The notes: generated by a model from the letters alone, not told the origin. A stretch of 64,000 nt of DNA from Ktedonospora formicarum (GCF_016587355.1 NZ_BNJF01000002.1:1054001-1118000); one strand, 5' to 3'. Counted from the first letter of the stretch, positions 50,462 to 58,656 are shown. Made by a program: numbers and translations.

Positions 50462-50506
50462 CAAGATGGATGTGCTTGCTGTCGGCAAGCACATCCATCT
50501 TGTTTT
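50462..50506 (+). terminator. Bidirectional terminator between SRPBCC and MFS genes
   Basis: CAAGATGGATGTGCTTGC (50462-50479) is a perfect 18-bp inverted repeat with 50485-50502, separated by a 5-nt loop and followed by TTTT. It begins 9 bp after the plus-strand stop, and the minus-strand MFS gene ends 31 bp beyond it. Confidence 0.9.
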
Positions 50507-50536
50507 CTTGTTTATACGTGGCTTGAGAGTTGTGTA

Positions 50537-51781
50537 TTAGACGGCCGGTTCGGGTGTTGGGAGCGTGGCGTGCCTGACGCGATGATTCAGGGTGGTGGCA
50601 ATGGCAAGCAGGATCAGCCATGCTCCCAGGATGAGGGCGCTCCATTGCGCTCCAACTATCTGAATGAGAAGCCCACCGAGAATAGCTCCCAACGATTGCG
50701 CGCCCTGCGTTACAAGCTGAACAGTGCTGCTCATACGTCCGCGCATGGTGTCTGGTGTCGCTGTGAGGCGGTAGGTGTCGAGCGAGATGTTATAGATTGG
50801 ACCAACTAACTCCTCGGCTGCCGCGATGAGACACATGATGAAGGCGTTGGGCGCGATGGCGTAGAGTGGGAACATCAGAGCTTCGAGCCAGAGCATGCTG
50901 ATGGCGATCTTGCCAAAGGGAAAGCGCTGGCGTGCCCAGTGGCTCGCGATGTTTCCTAACAGCGCACCCACCGCCGCACCAGTGAAGATGAAGCCTATAC
51001 CGCTGGGTGAGGTATGCAGGTTTTGCGCCAGAATCAGGATAACAAGATAACCCGCGCCATACCGAAGACTATCCGCGCCATTGATGATGGTAAGGAAGCG
51101 CAATAGTGGCTGCCGCCAGAGCCAGGTGAAGCCCTCGGTGATAGTCTGATGCAACGATTGGCGGGGAGATGCTTCAGATTCGCTCTGGAAGCGCCCACGT
51201 ATGAAGCTCAGTGAGAGTACCGACGCGCCAAATGAGATGCCGTTTGCCAGGAAAGGGAAGACGTTGCCAATACTATAGAGCGTGCCACCAATAAGCGAAC
51301 CGAAGGTGCGCACGCAGGAATAGGCTACCTGGGCTTGCGAGAGCGCGACCGGCAATTGCTTGCGCGTCACGACATTAGGTAGTGCGGCGGTATTCGCGAC
51401 GCTAAAGAGCGTTCCAAACGCGCCAGCGAGCGTCACAGCGATGTAGATCTGCGCCATGCTCAAAACATGTAGCCAGTAGGCTAGTGGAATGCTGAGAGTG
51501 AGCAGCATGCGACCTGCGTCACAGACCAGCATGGTTCTTTTACGGTCCCACCGATCAACCAGAGCGCCAGCGAGAGGGCTGACTACCAGCACGGCTATGG
51601 TGTTCAGGCTGACGGCGATACCCGCCTGGATGGTTGAGCCTGTGATAGCCAGGATGAGCAGCGGTAGCGCGATAAATTGTTGTTGATTACCGAGGTAGGA
51701 TACAATCTGCCCGCTTTGCAAGAGCAGATAGTTGGGATTACGCCAGAGGGGAGGCGTGTGGGTCTTGGTTTCGTGCGACAT
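50537..51781 (-). CDS. MFS efflux transporter (MFS_3 / macrolide-type)
   Basis: A 414-residue MFS_3 exporter with twelve helices. N-terminal WRNPNYLLLQSGQIVSYLGNQ, with GAGSYLGDQ-like Asn/Gln helix, is typical of EntS/Mef-type macrolide or siderophore exporters. Motif A is ALVDRWDRKRTMLVCDAGR. DTYRLTATPDTMRGRMSST is the loop before TM11. It lies behind a leader of about 320 nt with a 45-codon ORF and terminator-like hairpins, which supports an inducible antibiotic pump. The ribosome binding site before the ATG is ATGGAG, partly below a hairpin (51813-51850). Confidence 0.93.
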   Translation of the reverse strand: MSHETKTHTPPLWRNPNYLLLQSGQIVSYLGNQQQFIALPLLILAITGSTIQAGIAVSLNTIAVLVVSPLAGALVDRWDRKRTMLVCDAGRMLLTLSIPLAYWLHVLSMAQIYIAVTLAGAFGTLFSVANTAALPNVVTRKQLPVALSQAQVAYSCVRTFGSLIGGTLYSIGNVFPFLANGISFGASVLSLSFIRGRFQSESEASPRQSLHQTITEGFTWLWRQPLLRFLTIINGADSLRYGAGYLVILILAQNLHTSPSGIGFIFTGAAVGALLGNIASHWARQRFPFGKIAISMLWLEALMFPLYAIAPNAFIMCLIAAAEELVGPIYNISLDTYRLTATPDTMRGRMSSTVQLVTQGAQSLGAILGGLLIQIVGAQWSALILGAWLILLAIATTLNHRVRHATLPTPEPAV

Positions 51782-51812
51782 GAGATAACTCCATTCACAA
51801 AAAGAGCATTAT

Positions 51813-51850
51813 AAAAAGCCATGGGCGACACCTGCTGGCACGTGCCACGG
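51813..51850 (-). promoter_or_regulatory. Start-proximal hairpin of the MFS leader
   Basis: On the minus strand CCGTGG (51845-51850) pairs with CCATGG (51819-51824), with one G-U, and five T follow (51814-51818). The intervening sequence contains GTGTCGCCCATGG (51819-51831), which can instead pair with 51907-51919 (11 of 13). It is 32 nt before the start codon, so it may terminate transcription or limit access to the start. Confidence 0.55.
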
Positions 51851-51877
51851 ACTTCTAGCCCTTGCGAGATGGAGGGC

Positions 51878-51920
51878 AAAATAATAGCCGTAGGCGAGAC
51901 CAGTTTGTGTCACCCACGGC
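51878..51920 (-). promoter_or_regulatory. Terminator-like hairpin in the MFS leader
   Basis: Minus strand: GCCGTGGGTGA (51910-51920) pairs with TCGCCTACGGC (51887-51897), nine Watson-Crick and two wobble-type positions, followed by TATTATTTT. The same left arm can also pair with a copy of GTGTCGCCCA inside the leader ORF (51987-51996) or near the start codon (51819-51831). So a ribosome stalled in the leader ORF would alter which hairpin forms. Confidence 0.65.
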
Positions 51921-51940
51921 CTGTGTATTGGATACGCTGC

Positions 51941-52078
51941 TTAGCTTCGTGTTAGCGTCCACACCAAAAAAGGCATAGTACGGCCCTGGGCGACACGAAG
52001 CGCCTTGACAGGTGCGTAGACACAGCCGGGTGCGTTCAAGCGCCATCCCCGAATGTGCCGCGTTGTCGCGAGAGTCAT
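51941..52078 (-). CDS. Leader peptide of the MFS efflux gene (45 aa)
   Basis: ATG at 52078 has AAAGGGG eight bases upstream; TAA is at 51941-51943. The peptide begins MTLATTRHIRGWRLNAP and continues with RVAQGRTMPFLVWTLTRS at the C-terminus. QGRTMPFL matches QGHTMPFL in the leader peptide of the ABC exporter (46907-47008), in seven of eight residues, and both encode MPFL with a T-run. A longer frame in another phase also crosses this region but has a poor start. Interpreted as a translation-sensing leader peptide for inducible efflux. Confidence 0.65.
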   Translation of the reverse strand: MTLATTRHIRGWRLNAPGCVYAPVKALRVAQGRTMPFLVWTLTRS

Positions 52079-52111
52079 ACTGATCCCCTTTCATCAAGTT
52101 CTTATTGGATA

Positions 52112-52141
52112 ATGGTAACACCGTGCCCTTGCTGCTGTCAA
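52112..52141 (-). promoter_or_regulatory. Promoter of the MFS leader
   Basis: Minus strand: TTGACA (52136-52141), 18-bp spacer, TACCAT (52112-52117). Transcription would start near 52105, about 27 nt before the leader ORF. From here to 52329 there is an AT-rich stretch with TAGTAATATATAG repeats that may be the promoter of the plus-strand HTH gene. Confidence 0.55.
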
Positions 52142-52329
52142 CTGGTAGCTAAGCATTGTCGATAGGATGCACTGATACATATGGTGGAGAGGTATTGAGT
52201 GTATGCATGACATCGGATATTGCCATTCCATCCTTGTTGAATGCATCTATAGTAATGTATAGTATTCATAGTAATATATAGTCTCTAAAATCTGTTTGAA
52301 TATCTTATAGCACCGAAGGAAGGGATGCT

Positions 52330-53238
52330 ATGGAAAAGTTCATGACTTCTGAAGAGATTGCGGAGCTTTTGCATGTTGACCCAGTTACGATTCGACGTCT
52401 GGTGAATAAAGGTGAACTCTCCGCCTACCGCATTGGAGCTGATTACCGCTTCGCGCCATCAGACCTTCGGGATTATCTGAAGCGGCAACGCATCACTGCT
52501 CAAGCGCAAAGCGATTCAGGTTCTACTTCGCATATCCCCTTCGAGCAGATAGCTCAGCTTTTTGGCAAAATCACGCAGAGTAAACAGTTGAACCCAGTGG
52601 GGCCTAAAGACCGCTTTGATAGGTTTACCAAGCGGGCTCGTAATGTTTTAATGCTGGCTCAGGAAGAGGCAATGCGTTTCCAGCATAATTACATTGGCAC
52701 TGAACACCTTTTGCTGGGTATACTGGCTGAAGGCGAAGGTATTGCCAACAAAGTCTTAACCAGCCTTGGCGCTGAGCAGGAGAAAGTTCGCCGTAATGTC
52801 GAGCTCATTATTGGTAGAGGTGATCGCGTTGTGCTAGGTATGGTTGGCCTGACTCCACGCTCCAAGAGGGTTATTGAACTCGCAGTTGATGAAGCACGTA
52901 AACTCAATCATCATTTCGTTGGAACGGAGCACTTGCTTCTGGCACTCATACGAGAAGGTGAAGGCATCGCTTCAGCAACCTTGGAGCAACTAGGTATTCA
53001 ACTAGAGCAAGTGCGTGCGGAGACGCTTCGGATAATTAAGCAGAATCCACAAGGGTTAGAGGAAGAGGAGCAGTCCACGTCACCGAGTCCGGAAGAAGCG
53101 GCGGCATTGCTGGCTGGAGGTGAACTTACGCTTAACTGTCCTTCCTGTTCCTCACCATGTGCTACCAGCTTTCATTACTGCTATAACTGTGGTCAGGCAT
53201 TGAAGCAGGCAGAAGGGGCGGACGAGAGCGAAGGGTAG
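52330..53238 (+). CDS. HTH - double Clp N domain - zinc ribbon protein
   Basis: A 302-residue protein of three parts. Residues 1-55 are an excisionase-type helix-turn-helix (MTSEEIAELLHVDPVTIRRL, GELSAYRIGADYRFAPSDLRDYL). Residues 95-237 are two ClpA/ClpC N-repeats (RFTKRARNVLMLAQEEAMRF, NYIGTEHLLLGILAEGEGIA; VIELAVDEARKLNHHFVGTE, HLLLALIREGEGIASATLEQ). Residues 266-292 are a zinc ribbon (LNCPSCSSPCATSFHYCYNC, Cys270, 273, 284, 287). There is no AAA+ domain. It might be a DNA-bound adaptor that binds Clp-type substrates or McsB-labelled proteins. It precedes the creatininase gene by 14 bp, so the two are probably co-transcribed. Confidence 0.92.
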   Translation: MEKFMTSEEIAELLHVDPVTIRRLVNKGELSAYRIGADYRFAPSDLRDYLKRQRITAQAQSDSGSTSHIPFEQIAQLFGKITQSKQLNPVGPKDRFDRFTKRARNVLMLAQEEAMRFQHNYIGTEHLLLGILAEGEGIANKVLTSLGAEQEKVRRNVELIIGRGDRVVLGMVGLTPRSKRVIELAVDEARKLNHHFVGTEHLLLALIREGEGIASATLEQLGIQLEQVRAETLRIIKQNPQGLEEEEQSTSPSPEEAAALLAGGELTLNCPSCSSPCATSFHYCYNCGQALKQAEGADESEG

Positions 53239-53252
53239 AAAGAAAAGGAAAT

Positions 53253-54020
53253 ATGTTATTGATGGAAGCAAAGAGCAGACGCTTTGGTGATTTGACCTAT
53301 CAAGAAATTGCCAGATGCGCTCAACAGGGCTGGTTAGCGATCATTCCAACTGGTTGTACGGAGCAGCAGGGGCCTCATCTTCCAGTTGATTTTGATACGT
53401 GGTTTGCTGAAACGCTTATGGTCGCAGCCGCAGAAAAAGCGGCGCTAGATTTCGCAGTTCAGGCTGTTGTATTACCGGCGATGCCCTTTGGACCAACGCC
53501 AGAGCACCGCAATTTTGGTAGTGGTTTTATTGATGTGCCAGTCGATTTGCATAACGCTTTGATCGAAGCAACTTTGACATCATTAGCGGCACAGGGATTT
53601 AAGCGCATGGTCATCTGGCGAGGCTGTGGCGGTCATGCTCTGAGTGATGTTGTCGAGCGTTTTAATCAGAGGTTCCAGGGCAAAGCACAGGTGTTCTTAC
53701 CATCTCATCCCTTTCATGCGATTTGGTGCCGGCTAGCTGACCCCGAGATCCCAGTAGGGCATGCTGATAGCTTTACCACGTCTGTTTCTCTCTATCTGCG
53801 TCCAGCATCCGTTCGCAAAGAACTAATCACCAATCCCCATTCCACAGAGGTTGACTGGAGTGATCCCAATCTGGATTTTACGCACTATACCTCTACCGGT
53901 GTGATTGGTGATCCAACGCACGCGAGTGCTGAGTTGGGGAAGCAATTGTGGGAAGCTGTTGTTGCAGAAGCCGCTCAAACACTGCAAGAGGCAGCATCTC
54001 TCGGAAATGATGTGGAGTAA
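53253..54020 (+). CDS. Creatininase family protein
   Basis: A 255-residue metal-dependent amidohydrolase of the creatininase family. IIPTGCTEQQGPHLPVDFDT carries the conserved Glu-Q-x-G-P-H-L-P and D-x-D metal ligands. The second metal motif is WRGCGGHALSDVVERF (GNGGH in the family), and later HADSFTTSVSLYL provides the conserved G-H-A-G/D segment with a metal ligand. Members act on creatinine or cyclic amides of cofactors (for example mycofactocin and F420-like pathways). Real substrate unknown. Co-directional and 14 bp after the HTH-Clp gene. Confidence 0.92.
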   Translation: MLLMEAKSRRFGDLTYQEIARCAQQGWLAIIPTGCTEQQGPHLPVDFDTWFAETLMVAAAEKAALDFAVQAVVLPAMPFGPTPEHRNFGSGFIDVPVDLHNALIEATLTSLAAQGFKRMVIWRGCGGHALSDVVERFNQRFQGKAQVFLPSHPFHAIWCRLADPEIPVGHADSFTTSVSLYLRPASVRKELITNPHSTEVDWSDPNLDFTHYTSTGVIGDPTHASAELGKQLWEAVVAEAAQTLQEAASLGNDVE

Positions 54021-54029
54021 GTATAAATA

Positions 54030-54067
54030 ATTCCCCATCAAAGGCACCACTACCTTTGATGGAGAAT
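54030..54067. terminator. Hairpin between convergent creatininase and L,D-transpeptidase genes
   Basis: ATTCCCCATCAAAGG (54030-54044) pairs with CCTTTGATGGAGAAT (54053-54067), 14 of 15, 8-nt loop. It stands between two convergent genes and can serve both. Confidence 0.7.
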
Positions 54068-54102
54068 TAGTGCGAAAGCACAGGTTTTAGAGAGATTCCT
54101 CT

Positions 54103-55287
54103 TTAGTAGACAACGAGTTTTGTATTCGCGCTGGAGTTCTGGTAAACCCAGAGCATCTGATTGGTTGGTAGGTTTACGCAACCGTGGCTACCAGTTCCAG
54201 CGTCACTATCGTGACTTGAATCCTCATGGGGAAATTGCGTTCCGGGTCCGTAATCCTTGCGCCACCAGGAGTCATGAACATAATAACCCTGCGCGCGGAA
54301 CTCGACTGCGTAGTTGATCGTGACTGGTTTGTAGTAATCGGGTGAACCAGGTGGGTCGAAGGAGGTGAAGGGTACGTTAGTAAGGTGTGTGCTCAGACTC
54401 CATAAGCCGGGAGGTGTAGGACGATTGGCGCGCCCTGTCGTGACGAGGAACGAGCGCACCAGCTTTCCATTTTCATATACCCGCATAGCTTGCTCGGTTA
54501 ACGACACGACCATTACACGTTGCTCCTGTAGATGATAGTATGACAGAATCTGCGTATCAGTAGCATGAGTTTTATTGTAAGGTGTCATATCCTCGGCATT
54601 GGCTTCAAGCATGGCGAGATGGAACAAGACATCCTCCACCTCCTGATAGGCACTTGGTCCGACGGTTGAAAGTCTGTTTGTGAGATAGGGTACCGCGCCG
54701 TAACCAAGTTCCAGGTTCAGGTAACTGGTGTCCAGTAGGTAATTCTGCTTATCGTAGGGATTGTGCCATTTGTGGGCATTGCCCCAGGACTGGGCTTTAT
54801 CCTGTAGGGTCTGGACAAGTGTGTAGCCGTTGCCCTGGGCCGCATCGCTCTCTACCGCCACGCGATCCGCGCCAATGGATATAAGAGCGAGAATATAGTC
54901 CTGGGTTGTCGCTATCGCTTTGACGCTCTGCTGGCCTGCCTGGTACTTTTGCTGCTGCGTGTGAACGTCCACACCTTTGGCTTTAAGTTGCTTGATCTCA
55001 TTATTGAGGTCGCTTAGTGCCTTTTGGGCATTTTTTAACATTGCCGGTGTAACGATGTTGTTGTCCTTGATTTCGGAGGAACTCTGATTCCCTTGCTGTG
55101 AACCGCGATTCTCACTCTGCGTTTGTCGATCTGCGTTGGTTGCTACACGGTTTGTTATGTTTTTAGTATCAGCGCCACACGCTTGAAGAGAAAGTATGGT
55201 GAGAAGAAATATTATAAGTATATATATTTTTTTGTGTTTATGTTGCAGGGGAGCCCCCCACTGTTTCTGGATGCCAAATATACGCAT
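54103..55287 (-). CDS. L,D-transpeptidase (YkuD) lipoprotein
   Basis: A 394-residue secreted enzyme. The signal segment IYILIIFLLTILSLQAC ends in a lipobox. A helical region of about 200 residues (with LKNAQKALSDLNNEIKQLKAKG as coiled-coil-like start) precedes the catalytic YkuD domain at about 255-394. RVMVVSLTEQAMRVYENGKLV is its first strand and HDSD-AGTGSHGCVNLP its active site, with Cys370 and conserved His and Arg/Asn residues. It should cross-link or modify peptidoglycan at the outer face of the membrane. The nearby promoter region has TATATATTTT. Confidence 0.93.
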   Translation of the reverse strand: MRIFGIQKQWGAPLQHKHKKIYILIIFLLTILSLQACGADTKNITNRVATNADRQTQSENRGSQQGNQSSSEIKDNNIVTPAMLKNAQKALSDLNNEIKQLKAKGVDVHTQQQKYQAGQQSVKAIATTQDYILALISIGADRVAVESDAAQGNGYTLVQTLQDKAQSWGNAHKWHNPYDKQNYLLDTSYLNLELGYGAVPYLTNRLSTVGPSAYQEVEDVLFHLAMLEANAEDMTPYNKTHATDTQILSYYHLQEQRVMVVSLTEQAMRVYENGKLVRSFLVTTGRANRPTPPGLWSLSTHLTNVPFTSFDPPGSPDYYKPVTINYAVEFRAQGYYVHDSWWRKDYGPGTQFPHEDSSHDSDAGTGSHGCVNLPTNQMLWVYQNSSANTKLVVY

Positions 55288-55418
55288 GTCTATGTACTCT
55301 CTTGAACTTAACCGTACTGTTTTTTATGTCTCATATATTTCCTCGCTGTAGATATTAAAATGCAACATAATTAGGATAGAGTGGTGGTGCTGCTGTGCGC
55401 TTGCTAAAGTGGAGCGTT

Positions 55419-55468
55419 AAGGCTCCAATATAAGTACTGATAAAGTTCAGCAATTATATTGGAGCCTT
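55419..55468. other. 15-bp-arm inverted repeat downstream of the methyltransferase
   Basis: AAGGCTCCAATATAA (55419-55433) and TTATATTGGAGCCTT (55454-55468) are perfect inverse copies around a 20-nt loop. It is 34 bp past the stop of the minus-strand methyltransferase. It may be its transcript-end hairpin. Confidence 0.65.
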
Positions 55469-55502
55469 GGAGAATGCAGAACAATAAGTTAGAGTGAGCC
55501 AG

Positions 55503-56312
55503 TTAAGTTGTTTTGCGGGCGCGGATGGCGAGGAAGAGGGGGATTTCCTGGTGAGCCAGATTCTCGGCATGAGAGTGTGGTCCCTGGCTGGTGGTCTTAT
55601 AGGTGGTAATCTCGCGCATCTGGTCAAGCAGGAGTCCGCTTCGAGCTAACCCGTTGACGTAGTGTTCTAGTGGGCGATGGAAGCTGAGAGTTGTGCCTTG
55701 AGTCTGACCGGGATAAGGCTTCATTGGAATGGTTAATGGCGTGAGATAGCGATCAATGCGTCGATACTGCAATTTACGGTCCTCTTGCCAACCCCAACCG
55801 CTTTGACGAGGGATGCGAAAGCAGGGATGTGTCATGACAATCACTATGCGCCCGCCTCCGCGTAGGGCCCAGGCTACGGCATCCATGATTGGTTGCAACG
55901 GATTCATATCCTGTATGCTTAGTAGGAAGACTGCCGCGTCAAATGAGGCTTGCTGAATGCCTGGGATGCGAGCGAGGTAGCGCGCGTCGCCTTGTAGAAA
56001 TGTTCCTGTATTGCCGTGCCGTTGGCGTGCCAGACGAAGTAGTCTGGGGCTCACCTCGACTCCTACGTAGTTTGCTTGCGTTCGAGCTATATAGGGAGCA
56101 AGGACTCCCTGACCTGCCCCGATATCAAGCACATCTTCGCCAGCCTGTAGGTGAAGTAGCTCTAGGAGGGAGGGAATGGCGAGTTGGCGATGATGATGAC
56201 TGCCATCTTTGCCAACCCAGCCGTCATACCAATGGGCCAGGGGGTCCCAACCCGCGCGTGTGATCTGTTGTGTCTTTGTTGTGAAGTGGGCTTTGTATTG
56301 TTTGCGTGCCAT
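55503..56312 (-). CDS. SAM-dependent methyltransferase (class I)
   Basis: A 269-residue class I methyltransferase. Motif I is VLDIGAGQGVLAPYIA (about residues 60-75), motif II YVGVEVSPRLLRLAR, motif III FLQGDARYLARIPGIQ and motif IV FDAAVFLLSIQDM, with GGRIVIVMTHPCFR as post-motif. FRIPRQSGWGWQEDRKLQYRR, here as FRIPRQSGWGWQ, is a substrate-binding region often seen in small-molecule or ubiE-like methyltransferases. No clear partner gene. Substrate unknown. Confidence 0.92.
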   Translation of the reverse strand: MARKQYKAHFTTKTQQITRAGWDPLAHWYDGWVGKDGSHHHRQLAIPSLLELLHLQAGEDVLDIGAGQGVLAPYIARTQANYVGVEVSPRLLRLARQRHGNTGTFLQGDARYLARIPGIQQASFDAAVFLLSIQDMNPLQPIMDAVAWALRGGGRIVIVMTHPCFRIPRQSGWGWQEDRKLQYRRIDRYLTPLTIPMKPYPGQTQGTTLSFHRPLEHYVNGLARSGLLLDQMREITTYKTTSQGPHSHAENLAHQEIPLFLAIRARKTT

Positions 56313-56948
56313 GGTTACTCATTCTTTCTGCGGAGGCTACCTCGATAGCAGGTAATTCACCAGAACGACCAGAAAGCGTTAATGGTGCTGTCCGAAGAGG
56401 TGTGAGTAATTGATCGAAGTCAGGAATGTACTAGCATCTTCAGGCAGCATCCGCGCTGCTGGATGTTCGCCGCTTCCTGAGAAAGAATGTAGGAGCGTTT
56501 AGAAGAAGAGTGTAAAGGGAGTGACCGAGACACCCTGCAATTCTCCGAATCCAGATACAGCGCGTTTGACGCTTCTCTTGATTCGGTTCCTGGTTATACC
56601 CATATTGCAAGGCTCTCCTTGTGGACTAATGTAGAAATATACCTGCAAGATGCGCAAGTACAGACCCCATTGTAACCGACAGGAGCGTAAAAAGCAAGAG
56701 GTCTGCGCAGTCTAAAACGGAGCATAGGCGAAAGGAAAGCATTGCATTTACATGTAGTGGGGTGGTGAGCTAGGAATTGGCTAAAGCTCAATGCCTACAC
56801 ATGATGAATTATGCGTTCTGGAGATGCTGAGAGGGCGTGGATGTATGATAGGAAGGTTCCTGTCGTACGCCCACACCCTCTTGATTTTTCGTTGTGCTAA
56901 AGGTGATCGAGGTGCATAACCTCGAAGGGGAAGCTAAGATCAAAGCGT
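56313..56948. other. Intergenic region without recognised gene
   Basis: 636 bp. It contains fragments of a dispersed repeat: TCTAAAACGGAGCATAGGCG near 56712 and GGCTAAAGCTCAATGCCTACA near 56778 resemble the copies near 58862. A GCAGC/GCTGC hairpin lies near 56434-56450. A 65-codon open frame here has no coding character. Confidence 0.4.
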
Positions 56949-57131
56949 TCAGGCTGCGCAACAGATATCTCCATTGTGCTGTTTTTCTACGCTGAGTTGC
57001 CTTTCAACAATCGGATCCTCAAGCGTGAGCCTGATCTCTGCCCGTCTCTCGACCTCATATGAAATAGTCATGAACCCAAAAGCAACAAACATTATTACAC
57101 CGATAAGGACCAAAAACAGTATCGCTTCCAT
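56949..57131 (-). CDS. Small single-pass membrane protein, MEAIL type
   Basis: A 60-residue protein: one N-terminal membrane helix (MEAILFLVLIGVIMFVAFGF) and a charged tail (EVERRAEIRLTLEDP). I place the start at the ATG at 57131, with GAAAGGAT at the proper distance. It is a sister of the mini protein at 58657-58824, which starts MEAILVYLLIP; the acetylxylan esterase gene lies between them. I do not recognise the family. It could regulate or scaffold a membrane complex. Confidence 0.65.
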   Translation of the reverse strand: MEAILFLVLIGVIMFVAFGFMTISYEVERRAEIRLTLEDPIVERQLSVEKQHNGDICCAA

Positions 57132-57293
57132 CTGAATATCCTTTCTGGTAATGTGAGAACGTGAAGAGGAAATACACACCGCTGACGCGGTCTATAAAGA
57201 GTGCTTACTCCACTTTTTATAAGAGTTGTGGGGCTACTCTACTCTATCTAACAAGATAAGGTTGAGTAATATTCCCGCTGAGATTGAAATTTC

Positions 57294-57397
57294 ATTAGCA
57301 CCTAAATAATTGGTGCTAATACAGTGGGCATGCGGGCGAGGGAGGCTTGTATGGATGTGATCTAGTAGTCAATGTTATGACTCTCTAAATCACATCC
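57294..57397. other. Two hairpins in the 57132-57447 gap
   Basis: ATTAGCACC (57294-57302) pairs with GGTGCTAAT (57312-57320). GGATGTGAT (57353-57361) pairs with ATCACATCC (57389-57397), followed by CTTCTTTTT. Either may end transcription from the esterase gene or protect its message; the second looks like a plus-strand terminator but no plus-strand gene precedes it. Confidence 0.5.
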
Positions 57398-57447
57398 CTT
57401 CTTTTTAGAATGCTGTGGTAGCTATAAACAAAGGAAAGGATTAGTGC

Positions 57448-58434
57448 TTAACCCTGTAAAAGTTTGTGGACGAAGCGATATTTTTCCTGCTCTTGAATGT
57501 TGCTGCCTCCTTCATGACCGTTGAAGGGGTAGACTCGGAGAGATTTCTCGCCTCCCAGGTGATTATAGACCGCGAAGCCGCTGGAAGGTGGGCAAATAGT
57601 ATCCATCAAGGCTACCGAGAGCAGGACGGGGCAGGAGATACGCGGAGCGAAGTTAAGGCCATCGAAATAACTCAATGTCCGGTAACTCTCCTCGACGGTG
57701 TGGGGGCGGCGCTTCCAGAAATCCACCAGTTCCTGGTAAGGTCCGGCGCTATAGATTTCGATAGAGCGCCGGAAGTGGCAGAGGAAAGGAACGTCGGGCA
57801 TGGCCGCGACAATGCCTTTATCTTGTGCCAGGGCCGCGACCGCTAACGTTAGACCGCCTCCCTGGCTGCCGCCAGTGATGAAGATGGGACCAGTCTCTGG
57901 TCGAGAGCGAACGACGTCGATGGCGCGTACGCAATCCATGTATACATGGCGGTAGTAATAGTGCTCAGGCTGAAGTAGGCCCTTGGTCATGAAGCCTACG
58001 AAGCCACCTTCTACATACTGGTGATTATCGGGCGTATCTCCATCCTGCCCGCGCGTATCCACGGCCAGGATCGCGTATCCCTGTAGGGCCCAATGCAAAT
58101 AGGCGCTGGGTAAGCCACGCCCACCGCTATACCCGTGGTACTGCACAATAGTGGGGATCTTGCCATCCTTCTCGCGGCGGTAGTCCGCTTTAGGAACGAG
58201 GTACCAGCCAGCTACACGTGTGCCTTCGCCAAAGCCATTGAAGTGAACATTATAAATATTGACGCGATCCGCGACATATGCATACTCTTCAGTAGGTAGC
58301 AACTCGAAACTTGCATCTAGCGGCTGTGCATTGCTTACGGCGAGAGTCTGCTGCCAGAAAGCGTCAAAATCCTCCTGGGCAGTGAGAGCAGGCCGATATT
58401 GTTCGAGTTCCTGTAGGGGCATGTCAATAAGCAT
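57448..58434 (-). CDS. Acetylxylan esterase / cephalosporin-C deacetylase family
   Basis: A 328-residue AXE1 family esterase (CE7). The family start MPLQELEQYRPALTAQEDFDAFW is present in parts (MPLQELEQYRPA, QEDFDAFWQQTL). YHGYSGGRG is the oxyanion region, DTRGQDGDTPD the typical loop, and the nucleophile is Ser in GGSQGGGLTL. The acid is in VALMDTICPPSSGFAVYNH and the His in YPFNGHEGG. It removes acetyl groups from xylo-oligosaccharides or cephalosporins, in the cytoplasm. It fits the polysaccharide-degrading theme with the GH1 and GH20 enzymes. Confidence 0.93.
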   Translation of the reverse strand: MLIDMPLQELEQYRPALTAQEDFDAFWQQTLAVSNAQPLDASFELLPTEEYAYVADRVNIYNVHFNGFGEGTRVAGWYLVPKADYRREKDGKIPTIVQYHGYSGGRGLPSAYLHWALQGYAILAVDTRGQDGDTPDNHQYVEGGFVGFMTKGLLQPEHYYYRHVYMDCVRAIDVVRSRPETGPIFITGGSQGGGLTLAVAALAQDKGIVAAMPDVPFLCHFRRSIEIYSAGPYQELVDFWKRRPHTVEESYRTLSYFDGLNFAPRISCPVLLSVALMDTICPPSSGFAVYNHLGGEKSLRVYPFNGHEGGSNIQEQEKYRFVHKLLQG

Positions 58435-58490
58435 AAACTAAGTGTTCCTTTCGCGAAATAAGTGGCGCTGGGCCATATTGGGTGTTCTGA

Positions 58491-58525
58491 CGCAGGCTAA
58501 AATACTATGCCAGCAGGAGTGTGGG
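58491..58525. repeat. Dispersed repeat, copy upstream of the esterase
   Basis: CGCAGGCTAAAATACTATGC followed by a GTGTGGG end resembles the two tandem copies at 58862-58940. It lies between the mini membrane protein and the esterase gene. Confidence 0.45.
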
Positions 58526-58656
58526 CTGCGAGTGGTTCGGGAAAAATAGTTAAGCCCGGCAGCCGTGATTGACCTGGGCTGGCGGGCCTCAATAAAAGAA
58601 TACGACATTGTTCCATAAGAGAGCAACCTGTCAAGGGGATAGCCTGCGGTTGGAGC

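Noticed and set aside
51855..52121. 88-codon open frame through the MFS leader, with a PYYAFF segment
   Set aside because: Its start has no convincing ribosome binding site. The matching frame in the ABC exporter leader is interrupted by a stop, whereas the QGxTMPFL frames have good starts in both.
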